Shown: piece by piece, positions 7,420 to 15,191 of the stretch | Layout of the letters: every line of letters starts with the position of its first letter | Position numbering within the stretch: position 1 is the first letter of the stretch | NCBI GenBank assembly: GCA_963169355.1 | Contig: CAUJCR010000015.1 | Coordinates: 1 to 64,000 of the forward strand | Direction: 5' to 3' | Source of the DNA: Bacteroidota bacterium | GTDB taxonomy: Bacteria > Bacteroidota > Bacteroidia > B-17B0 > Aurantibacillaceae | DNA: 64,000 nucleotides | The notes under the pieces: model-generated | The model's input: only the letters and a program-made list of their open reading frames with translations | What the model was told of the DNA's origin: nothing | The model's database searches: none | Position numbers and translations under genes: made by a program

Positions 7420-9357
7420 ATGGAACAAAGTATAAGTCGGTTAAAAAAATTAAAGGAGCTTTTGGTTATTGAACGAGAGGAGGATTATCTACAATACAAA
7501 GAGCAATTTTTAAAAGCAAATATTGAGCAACGAAAAAAAAATGGCGTTACTTGGTATCCTATTCACATTTTAAGTAACGAAATTGGTTATGCCGATTATG
7601 TTCATTTAGAAATAGAACGTACCTCGCAACTAGATACACCACATCAAATGAGTGTGGGTAAAAATGTGAGTTTGTTTTCTAATAAAAACCCTGACGAAAC
7701 CTTAGAAATAACGGGAACAATAAAACAATCAGGGAAAAACAAACTAAAAATAATTATGCACACCGATGAGTTGCCCGACTGGTGTTATGACGGGAAACTA
7801 GGTATAAACATACAATTTGACGACAATAGCTATCTTGAAATGCAGAAAGCATTAGATGAAGTGATTGCCGCAAAACATAACCGAGTAGCCGAATTAAGAG
7901 AAATTATAGAAGGTAACCTTCCTGCTAGTTTTGAAAATATTAACCAATCTTTAGTTATTCCACCTTTAAATAATTCGCAAAACAAAGCGGTTCAACATCT
8001 ATTATCTGCTCATGATATAGCCGTTGTACACGGTCCTCCAGGAACTGGAAAAACAACAACTATTGTACAAGCCATTCGCTTAGTATTGCAAACCGAAAAC
8101 CAAGTACTTGTGTGTGCTCCAACCAATACCGCCGTAGATTTAATTACCGAAAAATTATTAGAACAAGGTATTAGAGTGTTAAGAGTGGGACATCCTGCCC
8201 GTGTATCTGAAGAGTTGCAACGCTCCACTATTGATGGAAGCATACAAGAACACGAGCATTACAAAGACATTAAAAATCTTCGTAAAAATGCCGAAGAGTA
8301 TTTTAGAATGGCTGGAAAATACAAGCGTGTGTTTGGTAAGGAGGATGCTAAACAGCGTGCCTTGTATTACACCGAGGCAAAAAATTGTATCAAAGAATCT
8401 AAATTACTTGAAGATTATATTGTGTCGTCACTTTTTGAACAGGCACAAGTTATTTGTTGTACACCAGTTAATGCCCGTCATAAAGCTCTCCAAAAAAAAC
8501 AATTTAACACCCTCTTTTTTGATGAAGCGTCGCAAGCCCTAGAAGCTATAACTTGGATACCTTTATTAAAATGCAACCGTGTTATTTTTAGTGGCGATCA
8601 TTTTCAGTTACCACCCGTTGTAAAAAGTATAAAAGCTAAACAAGAAGGATTAGACCAAACCATATTAGACCGACTAACAAAACACCAATCTGTATCTTCG
8701 CTTTTAAATCGCCAATACCGAATGCATGAACACATTATGCAATTTAGTAATTCCTATTTTTACAATAATGAGTTAGAAGCCGATGTGAGTGTTAAAAATA
8801 CGCTACTATCTCTCGACGAAAATAATGAGTTGCTATCCAAACCCATTGAGTTAATAGATACCGCAGGCTGTAGTTTTGATGAATATCAAAATCCTGAAAC
8901 ATTAAGTTTATCAAATAAAGGCGAAGCAGAACTTGTTTTCAAACACTTAGAATTATTAATGCAACAGTATCAATACGCCAACGAAACACAACGATTGGAT
9001 ATTGGTATTATTTCGCCTTACAAAGAACAAATTGAATTGTTAAAAGAAAAATCACTTTCATTTAATAAATCTGATTATTTAATAAATGAACTCGATGTAA
9101 AAACCATTGATGGTTTTCAGGGCGAAGAAAGAGACGTGATTTATATTTCATTGGTAAGAAGTAATCCACAATCCGAAATTGGTTTTTTATCGGATATAAG
9201 GCGCATGAATGTTGCGCTAACAAGAGCCAAAAAGAAATTAGTTGTTATAATGGACACTGCCACTATTGGTAATCACCCATTTTATAAATCGTTTATCGAG
9301 TACGCCGAAAGCCATCAGTACTACAAATCAGCTTGGGAGTTTCAATACGAAGTTTAA
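7420..9357 (+). CDS. Superfamily 1B helicase/nuclease-type ATPase (IGHMBP2/DNA2-like)
   Basis: 645 residues from the ATG at 7420; the frame is also open from a TTG at 7393, but the ATG has a purine-rich sequence before it. The Walker A motif is HGPPGTGKTTTI at about 203-214. Walker B is FFDEASQAL (about 367-375). Later SF1 motifs are present as GDHFQLPPV, RQYRMHE, TIDGFQGEERD and MNVALTRAKKKLVVI. The N-terminal region resembles the beta-barrel of the UPF1/IGHMBP2 group. This family unwinds DNA or RNA 5' to 3'. The mnmD gene starts 7 bases after the stop, so the two are probably co-transcribed. Confidence 0.9.
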   Translation: MEQSISRLKKLKELLVIEREEDYLQYKEQFLKANIEQRKKNGVTWYPIHILSNEIGYADYVHLEIERTSQLDTPHQMSVGKNVSLFSNKNPDETLEITGTIKQSGKNKLKIIMHTDELPDWCYDGKLGINIQFDDNSYLEMQKALDEVIAAKHNRVAELREIIEGNLPASFENINQSLVIPPLNNSQNKAVQHLLSAHDIAVVHGPPGTGKTTTIVQAIRLVLQTENQVLVCAPTNTAVDLITEKLLEQGIRVLRVGHPARVSEELQRSTIDGSIQEHEHYKDIKNLRKNAEEYFRMAGKYKRVFGKEDAKQRALYYTEAKNCIKESKLLEDYIVSSLFEQAQVICCTPVNARHKALQKKQFNTLFFDEASQALEAITWIPLLKCNRVIFSGDHFQLPPVVKSIKAKQEGLDQTILDRLTKHQSVSSLLNRQYRMHEHIMQFSNSYFYNNELEADVSVKNTLLSLDENNELLSKPIELIDTAGCSFDEYQNPETLSLSNKGEAELVFKHLELLMQQYQYANETQRLDIGIISPYKEQIELLKEKSLSFNKSDYLINELDVKTIDGFQGEERDVIYISLVRSNPQSEIGFLSDIRRMNVALTRAKKKLVVIMDTATIGNHPFYKSFIEYAESHQYYKSAWEFQYEV

Positions 9358-9363
9358 TAAAAA

Positions 9364-10044
9364 ATGAACATACCATTTCATCAAACTAGCCTTATTAAAA
9401 CACGTGATGGTTCCAATTCATTATTTAGCGAACAGTTTAATACCTCGTTTCATTCCTTATTTGGCGCTATAGAAGAAAGCAAACATGTATTTATTGAACA
9501 AGGATTAAAACCTTTATTAAACACCGAACAAAAAGAAATTAGTATTATAGAAATAGGTTTTGGCACTGGATTAAACACCTTGTTAACCATACGCGAAGTG
9601 CTTCAAAAACCTATTACCATAAATTATCATGCCGTAGAGTTTTATCCTATTGACTTTGAAAAAATAAATGAACTGAATTATTTTAAAGATGATACAGCAT
9701 TAGATGCGTTATTTAAAAAAATTCATCATCAAGAATGGAATCAAACTCGGGCGGTGTTACCACATTTTAACTTAACAAAACATTGGCTACAAATTGAAAA
9801 ATTTAAAATACCCATTAAAGCCGATGTTATTTATTTTGATGCCTTTTCGCCAAGAGAACAACCAGAGTTGTGGACTGAAGACATTTTTTTAAACATGTAT
9901 TCAATGCTTAAATGGCCAGGTAAATTAGTTACTTATTGCGCCCAAGGTCAGATGAAACGAAATTTAAAATCGGCTGGATTTATTGTAAAAGCCCTACCCG
10001 GATTTGCAAACAAAAGAGAAATGACGATAGGGTTAAAGGTTTAG
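9364..10044 (+). CDS. mnmD: tRNA 5-aminomethyl-2-thiouridine methyltransferase, stand-alone MnmC N-domain (MnmD)
   Basis: 226 residues. A class I SAM-binding motif (IEIGFGTGLNTL, about 61-72) is followed by the family signature YFDAFSPREQPELWT and by CAQGQMKRNLKSAGF and PGFANKREM near the end. These match the methyltransferase half of MnmC, which makes mnm5s2U at the wobble position of some tRNAs. The FAD-dependent oxidoreductase half is absent, as in many Bacteroidota where the single-domain enzyme is the rule. The gene ends in open sequence with no clear terminator. Confidence 0.9.
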   Translation: MNIPFHQTSLIKTRDGSNSLFSEQFNTSFHSLFGAIEESKHVFIEQGLKPLLNTEQKEISIIEIGFGTGLNTLLTIREVLQKPITINYHAVEFYPIDFEKINELNYFKDDTALDALFKKIHHQEWNQTRAVLPHFNLTKHWLQIEKFKIPIKADVIYFDAFSPREQPELWTEDIFLNMYSMLKWPGKLVTYCAQGQMKRNLKSAGFIVKALPGFANKREMTIGLKV

Positions 10045-10115
10045 AGGAGGTAAAAAGTAATAAAAGCCTGTGTAGTTAAGTTATAAGAAGCTTACATAGT
10101 TTTTATAGTTATCTA

Positions 10116-10403
10116 TTATGTTAAGGAATATTTTATAGGAGATTTATCTCCGATACGTTTAATCTTTTTATTGGCTTCCAAATCAAGTTTTACCCACTCC
10201 ACATGCCACTCAACTGAACCCATGAATTTAATTTTATCCTTTTTCAAACCATCTGTAATAGAGTTAAGCAATTCTGTATGAGTAGAGTTACCATTGCTTT
10301 TTAAATTAGCCAGCAAGTATTTTGCTAAAAGTTCATACTTATCTTTGTCCATCCTAATTGCTTTTTTTCCAGCAGGGTGTTTTAGTTGTAACTTTTGTTC
10401 CAT
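10116..10403 (-). CDS. Small cytoplasmic protein, DUF6958-like
   Basis: 95 residues with no signal peptide or membrane segment. It opens with LKHPAGKKAIRMDKDKYELL, continues with a helix-rich centre, and ends with a VEWHVEWVKLDLEANKKIKRI block. The order HPAGK..., KYE..., W..KLDLEA...I.R resembles my memory of the DUF6958 family, which looks like a winged-helix fold. The function is unknown. It stands alone on the minus strand between two unrelated genes. Confidence 0.7.
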   Translation of the reverse strand: MEQKLQLKHPAGKKAIRMDKDKYELLAKYLLANLKSNGNSTHTELLNSITDGLKKDKIKFMGSVEWHVEWVKLDLEANKKIKRIGDKSPIKYSLT

Positions 10404-10522
10404 TGTTCGTTAAAAAACTTGCTTTCATTAAAACAAGCTGTTTGTTCTTTATGAATTAAATGTACAAATAAAATTAGACTTCTAACTCTCTCACAAAAAA
10501 AACAAAATGTTTAACATACAAA

Positions 10523-10557
10523 AAAGGGTTGCCTCCCCCCTTTTAAGACAACCCTTT
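10523..10557 (-). terminator. Terminator of the sulfur-relay operon
   Basis: Arms AAAGGGTTG (minus strand of 10549-10557) and CAACCCTTT (minus strand of 10523-10531) form a strong stem, followed on the minus strand by a short T-run. It lies about 25 bases past the operon's last stop codon. Just before that stop codon, 10561-10578 reads TTATACCAAATATAACTA, which matches one end of the MITE at 28970. Confidence 0.85.
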
Positions 10558-10582
10558 GTGTTATACCAAATATAACTACTAT

Positions 10583-11314
10583 TTATTGTAATTGCGCTAC
10601 TACACCTTCCTTTGCTATGTAGCCAGAATGATTCCATGTTAAAGCCTTATTCTTATATATTTGAAGAACAGGCAGAGCATCAATTTTTAAGTCTTTACAC
10701 AGTTGTTGATTATTGTCGGCATTAATTCGAATTACCTCTACCTTATCTGCCATTTCTTTAGAAATTTCTTCTAAGTAAGGTTTCATTTTTTTACAAGGTG
10801 CACACCAATCAGCATAAAAATCTACTAAAACTATTTTATCAGAATTAACTAGCTCATTAAATTTATCCATGGTAAGCTCCTCTGCCCTAGCTTTAGAGGT
10901 TGTTTGTGAAGTGGTTTCAGTGGTTTCTGGCAAATCGGCGCCACGCCATTTCATAATACCGCCACTTAATTCATATACTTGAGTAAAGCCGTTAGAGCGC
11001 ATATAACTTGTGGCTGATGAACTTCTGCCTCCACTTAAGCAATATACAAATACAGGCTTAGATTTATCTAATGTAGCCACTTCGTTTTCAAAATTACTAC
11101 CATTCCAATTAAAATTCTTGGCATTTTGCAAATGCCCCTTTTCAAATTCTTCAGGTGTTCTCACATCAATGATTGGAGCATCTGGCATTTGATTTATTTT
11201 TTCAGAAAATTCAATAGCCGAAAGATTAAACTGTCCATTGGCTGTATTGCTACCACAACTCATCATTAAGATAAATAGCATAACGCTGGTGGTAATAAAA
11301 AATAATTGTTTCAT
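10583..11314 (-). CDS. Lipoprotein fusing a rhodanese domain and a thioredoxin domain
   Basis: 243 residues. The signal peptide ends in a lipobox-like MMSC with Cys20, so the protein is probably anchored in the periplasm. The first domain is a rhodanese (IIDVRTPEEFEKGH at 48-61, active-site loop CLSGGRS with Cys92). The second is a thioredoxin with WCAPC (Cys171, Cys174). The fusion suggests a sulfur carrier whose persulfide is reduced by its own thioredoxin half. It is the last gene of the operon and is followed by a strong terminator. Whether the substrate is thiosulfate, a polysulfide or a protein persulfide cannot be told. Confidence 0.92.
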   Translation of the reverse strand: MKQLFFITTSVMLFILMMSCGSNTANGQFNLSAIEFSEKINQMPDAPIIDVRTPEEFEKGHLQNAKNFNWNGSNFENEVATLDKSKPVFVYCLSGGRSSSATSYMRSNGFTQVYELSGGIMKWRGADLPETTETTSQTTSKARAEELTMDKFNELVNSDKIVLVDFYADWCAPCKKMKPYLEEISKEMADKVEVIRINADNNQQLCKDLKIDALPVLQIYKNKALTWNHSGYIAKEGVVAQLQ

Positions 11315-11326
11315 CGTTTTTAATTT

Positions 11327-11641
11327 TTATAAATATTGGTTTATTACTTGTAATAACTGTTGAGCAGGCACTACGCCAGCTTGCCTCCATTTTACTTCAT
11401 TATTCTTAAAAAGCAAAAGTGCCGGAACACCTTGTATTTTATATGCTGATGCTAACATAGGATTTTTGTCCACATCAATTTTTATAATTGTAGCATTATC
11501 TCCTATCTTATTTTTCAACTCTTCCAGTATAGGCGCCATCATCTTGCAAGGACCACACCATTCTGCAAAAAAATCAATTAATACTGGTTTGTTTCCAGCT
11601 ATAAGCTCCGAAAATGTTTTTGGTTTATCTGTCATATTCAT
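11327..11641 (-). CDS. Thioredoxin
   Basis: 104 residues with the classic [11 protein letters not shown] active site (Cys29, Cys32) and the cis-proline loop GVPAL. There is no signal peptide, so it is cytoplasmic. It lies 12 bases before the rhodanese-thioredoxin lipoprotein and directly after a small membrane protein gene. That placement suggests it reduces persulfides made by the rhodaneses of the same operon. Confidence 0.93.
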   Translation of the reverse strand: MNMTDKPKTFSELIAGNKPVLIDFFAEWCGPCKMMAPILEELKNKIGDNATIIKIDVDKNPMLASAYKIQGVPALLLFKNNEVKWRQAGVVPAQQLLQVINQYL

Positions 11642-11642
11642 T

Positions 11643-11894
11643 CTATTTTACATCATTATCCGTTATTTCTTTTGTACGATTTATGGACTTTTGAGACGTT
11701 GTATCACAAGTGCCTCCATAACAATTTCCGGATGCACAGCCAAAAGCAAAAACACCCATAGAGGTTAAATATAAGCCAAGCAATATCCCCAACCATTCTC
11801 TTTGCATTATACTTTGTACAATGACAACAATACCTAGTATGAGGTATAAAACTCGCATATAATTCCAACCAGTTAAAATTCTTTCTTTCATCAT
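11643..11894 (-). CDS. Small membrane protein with Cys-rich motif, DUF2892-like
   Basis: About 83 residues with two hydrophobic helices ([17 protein letters not shown] and [15 protein letters not shown]) followed by a [12 protein letters not shown] segment. The fold resembles the YgaP membrane tail (DUF2892), which in other bacteria is attached to a rhodanese domain. Start choice is uncertain: a GTG at 11903 overlaps the preceding stop codon, and ATGs occur at 11894 and 11891. The gene sits between rhodanese and thioredoxin genes. Confidence 0.8.
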   Translation of the reverse strand: MMKERILTGWNYMRVLYLILGIVVIVQSIMQREWLGILLGLYLTSMGVFAFGCASGNCYGGTCDTTSQKSINRTKEITDNDVK

Positions 11895-11902
11895 TGATAA
11901 CA

Positions 11903-12217
11903 CTATGATAATTTATTTTTTAAACTCATCCAGCCACCACCATTATGCACTTCTTTGTAGCCATTGGCTTTTAAAATACTCTTGGCAGACGCGCTACGCA
12001 TACCCGAAGCACAACAGGTAATAATCACTTTATCTTTTCTTAATTTTGAAAGGTTATGAGAAAGTTGTTGTAATGGAATATTATACGAACCTTTAATGTG
12101 CCCGCCTTGATACTCAGACGGCGTTCTTACATCAATAATTAATCCGCCATTTTTTACTATTTCTTTATAATCTACTTTTGGACCTAAGCCCAATAAATTT
12201 TTAATTAGTTGTATCAT
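11903..12217 (-). CDS. Rhodanese-like domain protein
   Basis: 104 residues. The rhodanese core shows LIIDVRTPSEYQGGH, IKGSYNIPL and the active-site loop CASGMRS with catalytic Cys69 preceded by another Cys. No signal peptide is convincing; the first 12 residues are hydrophobic but short. It is the second single-domain rhodanese in the operon and lies 18 bases after the first. Two near-neighbours of this kind suggest a sulfur-transfer relay, not two redundant detoxification enzymes. Confidence 0.92.
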   Translation of the reverse strand: MIQLIKNLLGLGPKVDYKEIVKNGGLIIDVRTPSEYQGGHIKGSYNIPLQQLSHNLSKLRKDKVIITCCASGMRSASAKSILKANGYKEVHNGGGWMSLKNKLS

Positions 12218-12235
12218 AATTTATTTATTAAAAGG

Positions 12236-12499
12236 TTAATTTTCATTTATTCTATAATTTACATCGAGCCAACTACCAGCATTTTCACAGTCAAACCCTA
12301 AGCTTTGCAAATAAGCAGCTGCTTGCCCACTTCTTCCGCCACTAGCACAACATAATAAAATTGGCTGTTCTAGTTTCTTAATTTCATCAATACGAGATTG
12401 AATTTCCTGTAGCGGGATATTGATACTACCCACAACATGACCACCTCTAAACTCATCACGAGTTCTTACATCAATAATTGTTATTTTGTTATTTTTCAT
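12236..12499 (-). CDS. Rhodanese-like domain protein, minimal
   Basis: 87 residues, a minimal rhodanese with IIDVRTRDEFRGGH at 8-21 and the active loop CASGGRS (Cys51), again preceded by a second Cys. It is cytoplasmic. Its start overlaps the end of the DUF6132 gene by 11 bases, which points to translational coupling. The CC-A-S-G pattern is shared with the neighbouring rhodanese. Confidence 0.92.
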   Translation of the reverse strand: MKNNKITIIDVRTRDEFRGGHVVGSINIPLQEIQSRIDEIKKLEQPILLCCASGGRSGQAAAYLQSLGFDCENAGSWLDVNYRINEN

Positions 12500-12713
12500 T
12501 TTCTTGATTTATTTTTTTTGGTTCATCTGATTTAAAACTAGTTAATAATAAAAATCCCATAAATGCACCATAAGCAGTACTAATATAAGGATTAGAAGTT
12601 ATGGCACATGTTCCACTAGCACATCCTACAAAATAATAATAGGCATATCCTGCAATAGCTCCAATAATTAATCCAAGAAGAGCTAATTTATACTTTATAA
12701 TAAATGATTTCAT
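12489..12713 (-). CDS. DUF6132-family small membrane protein
   Basis: 74 residues with two membrane helices (LALLGLIIGAIAGYAYYYFVG and AYGAFMGFLLLTSF) separated by a GCASGTCAITSNPY segment. This layout fits DUF6132, a short Bacteroidota family often found with sulfur-transfer genes. The GCASG-C motif resembles that of the DUF2892-like protein in the same operon. Paired cysteines near the membrane surface could carry or relay sulfur. Its ATG shares a base with the stop codon of the OsmC gene (TAATG). Confidence 0.82.
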   Translation of the reverse strand: MKSFIIKYKLALLGLIIGAIAGYAYYYFVGCASGTCAITSNPYISTAYGAFMGFLLLTSFKSDEPKKINQENEK

Positions 12714-13180
12714 TAATTAGGTAATACTACTGTTTGAGTTGAATTATTAAAAATTTCATGCCCATTATAAAGCACTTGCCAAGTTACTGGCATTATTTTT
12801 TTAAACATGTGGCTCACACCACATATTTTCTCTTGAGAAATTGTAACTGCTTCTAAAGCCGCTTTTTCATCTTCGCTATTACCTTCTAACTCATACACAA
12901 TATGAGCTGCTACATATTCAATAGGAGCCTGTTTACTAATTTCTCCACTTACTTTTAAATTAAAATTACGCAATTGTTTGCCTTGTTTTCTTAATAAAGC
13001 CACCACATCCATACCCGTGCATCCAGAAAGTGCTGTAAGCATAAACGGCTTAGGAATTGAGCCATTATCTTCACCTCCTACTCGTTCAGGTGTATCCATA
13101 ATAATCGTATGACCATTTACTAATGCATTAAATTGCATTTTTCCCATCCATTGTGTTTCAATTTCGTGTTTCATAATCAT
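12713..13180 (-). CDS. OsmC/Ohr-family peroxiredoxin-like protein
   Basis: 155 residues. The OsmC core has two conserved cysteines: Cys54 in LSGCTGMDVVALL and Cys120 in EKICGVSHMFKK. The preceding KPFMLTALSGC block is also typical. OsmC proteins reduce organic peroxides and, in some bacteria, persulfides. In an operon of rhodaneses and thioredoxins the sulfur-related role is plausible. It is cytoplasmic. A second in-frame ATG lies two codons downstream of the chosen one. Confidence 0.9.
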   Translation of the reverse strand: MIMKHEIETQWMGKMQFNALVNGHTIIMDTPERVGGEDNGSIPKPFMLTALSGCTGMDVVALLRKQGKQLRNFNLKVSGEISKQAPIEYVAAHIVYELEGNSEDEKAALEAVTISQEKICGVSHMFKKIMPVTWQVLYNGHEIFNNSTQTVVLPN

Positions 13181-13186
13181 TAGTTT

Positions 13187-13393
13187 TTAAGGTTTATTTT
13201 TTCTAGTAGAAATTCTAAAAGGGAGGTACAAAGGACAAAAACTCAACGCACTTGTTGCAATAAAAACTACAGCTAAAATTCCAAGAAATAAAGCCATAGT
13301 TCCAGAAATAACATTTAAAAAATAAAGGATTGCAATTACAAATGCCAACCCCAATCTTATTATTTTATCTAATGTGCCAATATTCTTTTTCAT
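13187..13393 (-). CDS. DUF2892-family membrane protein
   Basis: 68 residues. It opens with MKKNIGTLDKIIRLGLAF, then two hydrophobic stretches (FVIAILYFLNVISG and ALFLGILAVVFIATSALSF) and CPLYLPFRIST. This is the usual stand-alone DUF2892 (YgaP tail-like) protein, common next to rhodanese genes. It is the first gene of the operon, directly downstream of the Crp/Fnr-type dyad. The ATG at 13393 is preceded by a leader of about 25 bases. Confidence 0.88.
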   Translation of the reverse strand: MKKNIGTLDKIIRLGLAFVIAILYFLNVISGTMALFLGILAVVFIATSALSFCPLYLPFRISTRKNKP

Positions 13394-13422
13394 AAAACCT
13401 AGTCTTATTGTTTATCTTGATA

Positions 13423-13468
13423 CAAAGGTCGGTAAGAAAAAGAAATTAGATGGTAACATTTGTCACAA
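13423..13468 (-). promoter_or_regulatory. Operon promoter with a Crp/Fnr-type dyad
   Basis: On the minus strand TTGTGACAAATGTTACCA (13468-13451) forms an imperfect dyad of two 8-base halves that match at 6 positions. The left part has the full TGTGA half-site of CRP-type operators. GACCTTTG (13430-13423) matches the -7 consensus TAnnTTTG at 7 of 8 bases if offset is allowed. The dyad centre lies about 40 bases upstream of the expected start of transcription, the position of a class II activator site. The Crp/Fnr gene next door is the natural candidate regulator. Confidence 0.5.
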
Positions 13469-13476
13469 TCTATGTT

Positions 13477-13511
13477 TTATACCTAATTTGCACATAAGGA
13501 ATTGGGTATAA
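13477..13511. repeat. 12-bp-arm inverted repeat between the Crp gene and the sulfur operon
   Basis: TTATACCTAATT (13477-13488) pairs with AATTGGGTATAA (13500-13511) with one mismatch, around an 11-base loop. It follows the Crp/Fnr stop codon by about 30 bases. No T-run follows on the minus strand, so it is a poor rho-independent terminator. The TTATACC ends resemble the MITE ends at 28970. Confidence 0.65.
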
Positions 13512-13541
13512 AAAAGAAAAACCAACAAAACTCGGAATCTG

Positions 13542-14192
13542 TTATGAGAAAATAGTTTTCAAAAGTTTAATCTGATTACGATATAACAACACCTTTCCTT
13601 CATTTTCTAATTTCTTCAATAGCCTTGAAATCACCTCTCGCGATGAGGCCACGTCATTCGCTATTTCTTCGTGCGATAAATTAATGATGGTACTACCAGT
13701 AGCATTTGATTTATCTACAAGATAATTAACTAAACGCTCATCTAATTTTTGAAAGGCTAATTGATCAATAGTGTTCAGTAATTCATTAAAACGGCTTCTT
13801 ACGGTTCGCATCACAAAACTTTTCCAGGTTGGATATTTCATAAGCCATTCATCCATCACCCCTATTGGAATTGCAATAAATTCAACATCACTCTCTGCTA
13901 CAGCTCTTACCTCGCTTGGATATTGTTGCATACAACAAGTAAATGTCATAGCGCAACTTTGATTCGCACTTACATAATACAATAATAACTCTTTGCCATT
14001 TTCATCTACTCTACTTACTTTAAGAACTCCACTAAGTAACAAAGGAATCATAGTAACTGTTCTGCCAATATCAATAATTAGTTCTCCCTCCTTTACAGAA
14101 ATAATTTTGGATTTTGCCTCCATTTCTTTTAGTAATTCGGGCTCAAATACAGAAGAAAATTTATCGGTTAAATTATAATTAGATATTGTCAT
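13542..14192 (-). CDS. Crp/Fnr-family transcriptional regulator
   Basis: 216 residues. The N-terminal cyclic-nucleotide-type beta-barrel (KIISVKEGELIID...LLLSGVLKVSR) is followed by a long dimer helix. The C-terminal winged helix reads LSHEEIANDVASSREVISRLLKKLENEG. No N-terminal iron-sulfur cysteine cluster like that of FNR is seen, though CAMTFTCCMQQYP in the middle of the effector domain holds three cysteines. These could sense redox or sulfur species. It lies upstream of the sulfur operon in the same orientation, and a Crp-type dyad sits at the operon promoter. Confidence 0.92.
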   Translation of the reverse strand: MTISNYNLTDKFSSVFEPELLKEMEAKSKIISVKEGELIIDIGRTVTMIPLLLSGVLKVSRVDENGKELLLYYVSANQSCAMTFTCCMQQYPSEVRAVAESDVEFIAIPIGVMDEWLMKYPTWKSFVMRTVRSRFNELLNTIDQLAFQKLDERLVNYLVDKSNATGSTIINLSHEEIANDVASSREVISRLLKKLENEGKVLLYRNQIKLLKTIFS

Positions 14193-14232
14193 GTTGCTTA
14201 AAATGTATTTTTAATTCCACAATATAATAAAA

Positions 14233-14253
14233 AAGCTGTTAATGAAACAGCTT
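14233..14253 (-). terminator. Terminator after the redoxin gene
   Basis: AAGCTGTT (14233-14240) and AACAGCTT (14246-14253) form an 8-bp stem around 5 bases. On the minus strand the stem is followed by TTTTTTATTAT. It ends the gene at 14287-14901 and lies before the Crp gene. Confidence 0.8.
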
Positions 14254-14286
14254 GAAAGATGAAATAGGTCAAACTAATACGCTACC

Positions 14287-14901
14287 CTACTCTACTCGCT
14301 TTATCATGCAGCCTATGGCTTTTGTTTCTTGCACACTTGGCTTTTCTTGTTTTAATAAGGCATCAATGGCATTTTTTAAATAGGCTGCTTTAACCTCATT
14401 AACATCTCTAATATTATCATCAATAGTGCCTTTATACACTAATTCTTTTGAGTTAAACAAGAAACATTGTGGTGTTTTGGTGGCTCCAAACGCATCCGCT
14501 AATTTAGAAGATACATCTATTAGGTGCGCACAGGTTATATTGTTTTCTTTAGAAAATTTTGCCATCTCCTCAAAACTATCATCGTCTTTTCTTTGATCTT
14601 CGTTACTGTTAATTAACACGCAACCAATATTATTTTGAGTGCAGTAATCGGTTATTGTTTTCATTCTTTCGGCATACATTTTAACATAAGGGCAGGTATT
14701 AGCCGAAAAAATAACAAGTAAACCTTTAGCGGTTTTAATCTCATTAAGAGAGATTAATTTTCCGGAAACGTCTTTTAATTTTTCGTTACCAAGTGGTATT
14801 GAAGCTCCAATAGCAATCTCTGGATTAGTGGTCGTATTAATAAACGACAACAAAAAACCACATACAACTAATAGTACAACAAAAGAAAAACCTTTTTTCA
14901 T
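14287..14901 (-). CDS. Exported redoxin (AhpC/TSA thioredoxin-like)
   Basis: 204 residues. An N-terminal hydrophobic segment (FSFVVLLVVCGFLLSF) gives a signal or anchor. The redoxin fold follows: GASIPLGNEKLKDVSGK, then VIFSANTCPYVKMY with a single active-site Cys rather than CxxC, and later KTPQCFLF at the cis-proline position. A final Cys lies in IGCMIKR. The NTCPYVK motif is typical of a Bacteroidota redoxin family of unknown target. It is monocistronic with its own terminator and lies upstream of the Crp gene in the same direction. Confidence 0.82.
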   Translation of the reverse strand: MKKGFSFVVLLVVCGFLLSFINTTTNPEIAIGASIPLGNEKLKDVSGKLISLNEIKTAKGLLVIFSANTCPYVKMYAERMKTITDYCTQNNIGCVLINSNEDQRKDDDSFEEMAKFSKENNITCAHLIDVSSKLADAFGATKTPQCFLFNSKELVYKGTIDDNIRDVNEVKAAYLKNAIDALLKQEKPSVQETKAIGCMIKRVE

Positions 14902-15057
14902 TGTGTAAAAAATTAAGCACTAAATGTAAACAAAAGCTTATCAATAGGTTAATAATTCCTCGATGTGAGGGCTTATTTTGTCTAAAAAAAGCCTTTAAAA
15001 GCCTGATTTTTAACAATTTGTTAATGAAAAAACGAAAAATTGAATTAATAAATAACT

Positions 15058-15115
15058 TAAATTTGTGAGTAAGTGAACACCCTACAAGAGTTTTTTACAG
15101 TTTCTATGTAAAAAA
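15058..15115 (+). promoter_or_regulatory. Candidate -7 element and leader hairpin upstream of the T9SS protein gene
   Basis: TAAATTTG (15058-15065) matches TAnnTTTG exactly. About 25 bases on, TTTTTTACA (15091-15099) pairs with TGTAAAAAA (15107-15115). This gives a leader of about 125 bases before the ATG at 15192. The 13 bases at 15057-15069 recur at 28187-28199 before the response regulator gene. Confidence 0.35.
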
Positions 15116-15191
15116 TATTCCGAAACCACTTATTTAGGATTTAACTCAAAATTTAAGTTTTTGGATGTTGTTTTTGAAGACGAATAGAAAT

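Noticed and set aside
7393-7420. TTG at 7393 as helicase start
   Set aside because: It overlaps the likely -7 element, while the ATG at 7420 has a purine-rich sequence before it.
13477-13511. Rho-independent terminator of the Crp/Fnr gene
   Set aside because: The stem is AT-rich and no T-run follows on the minus strand.
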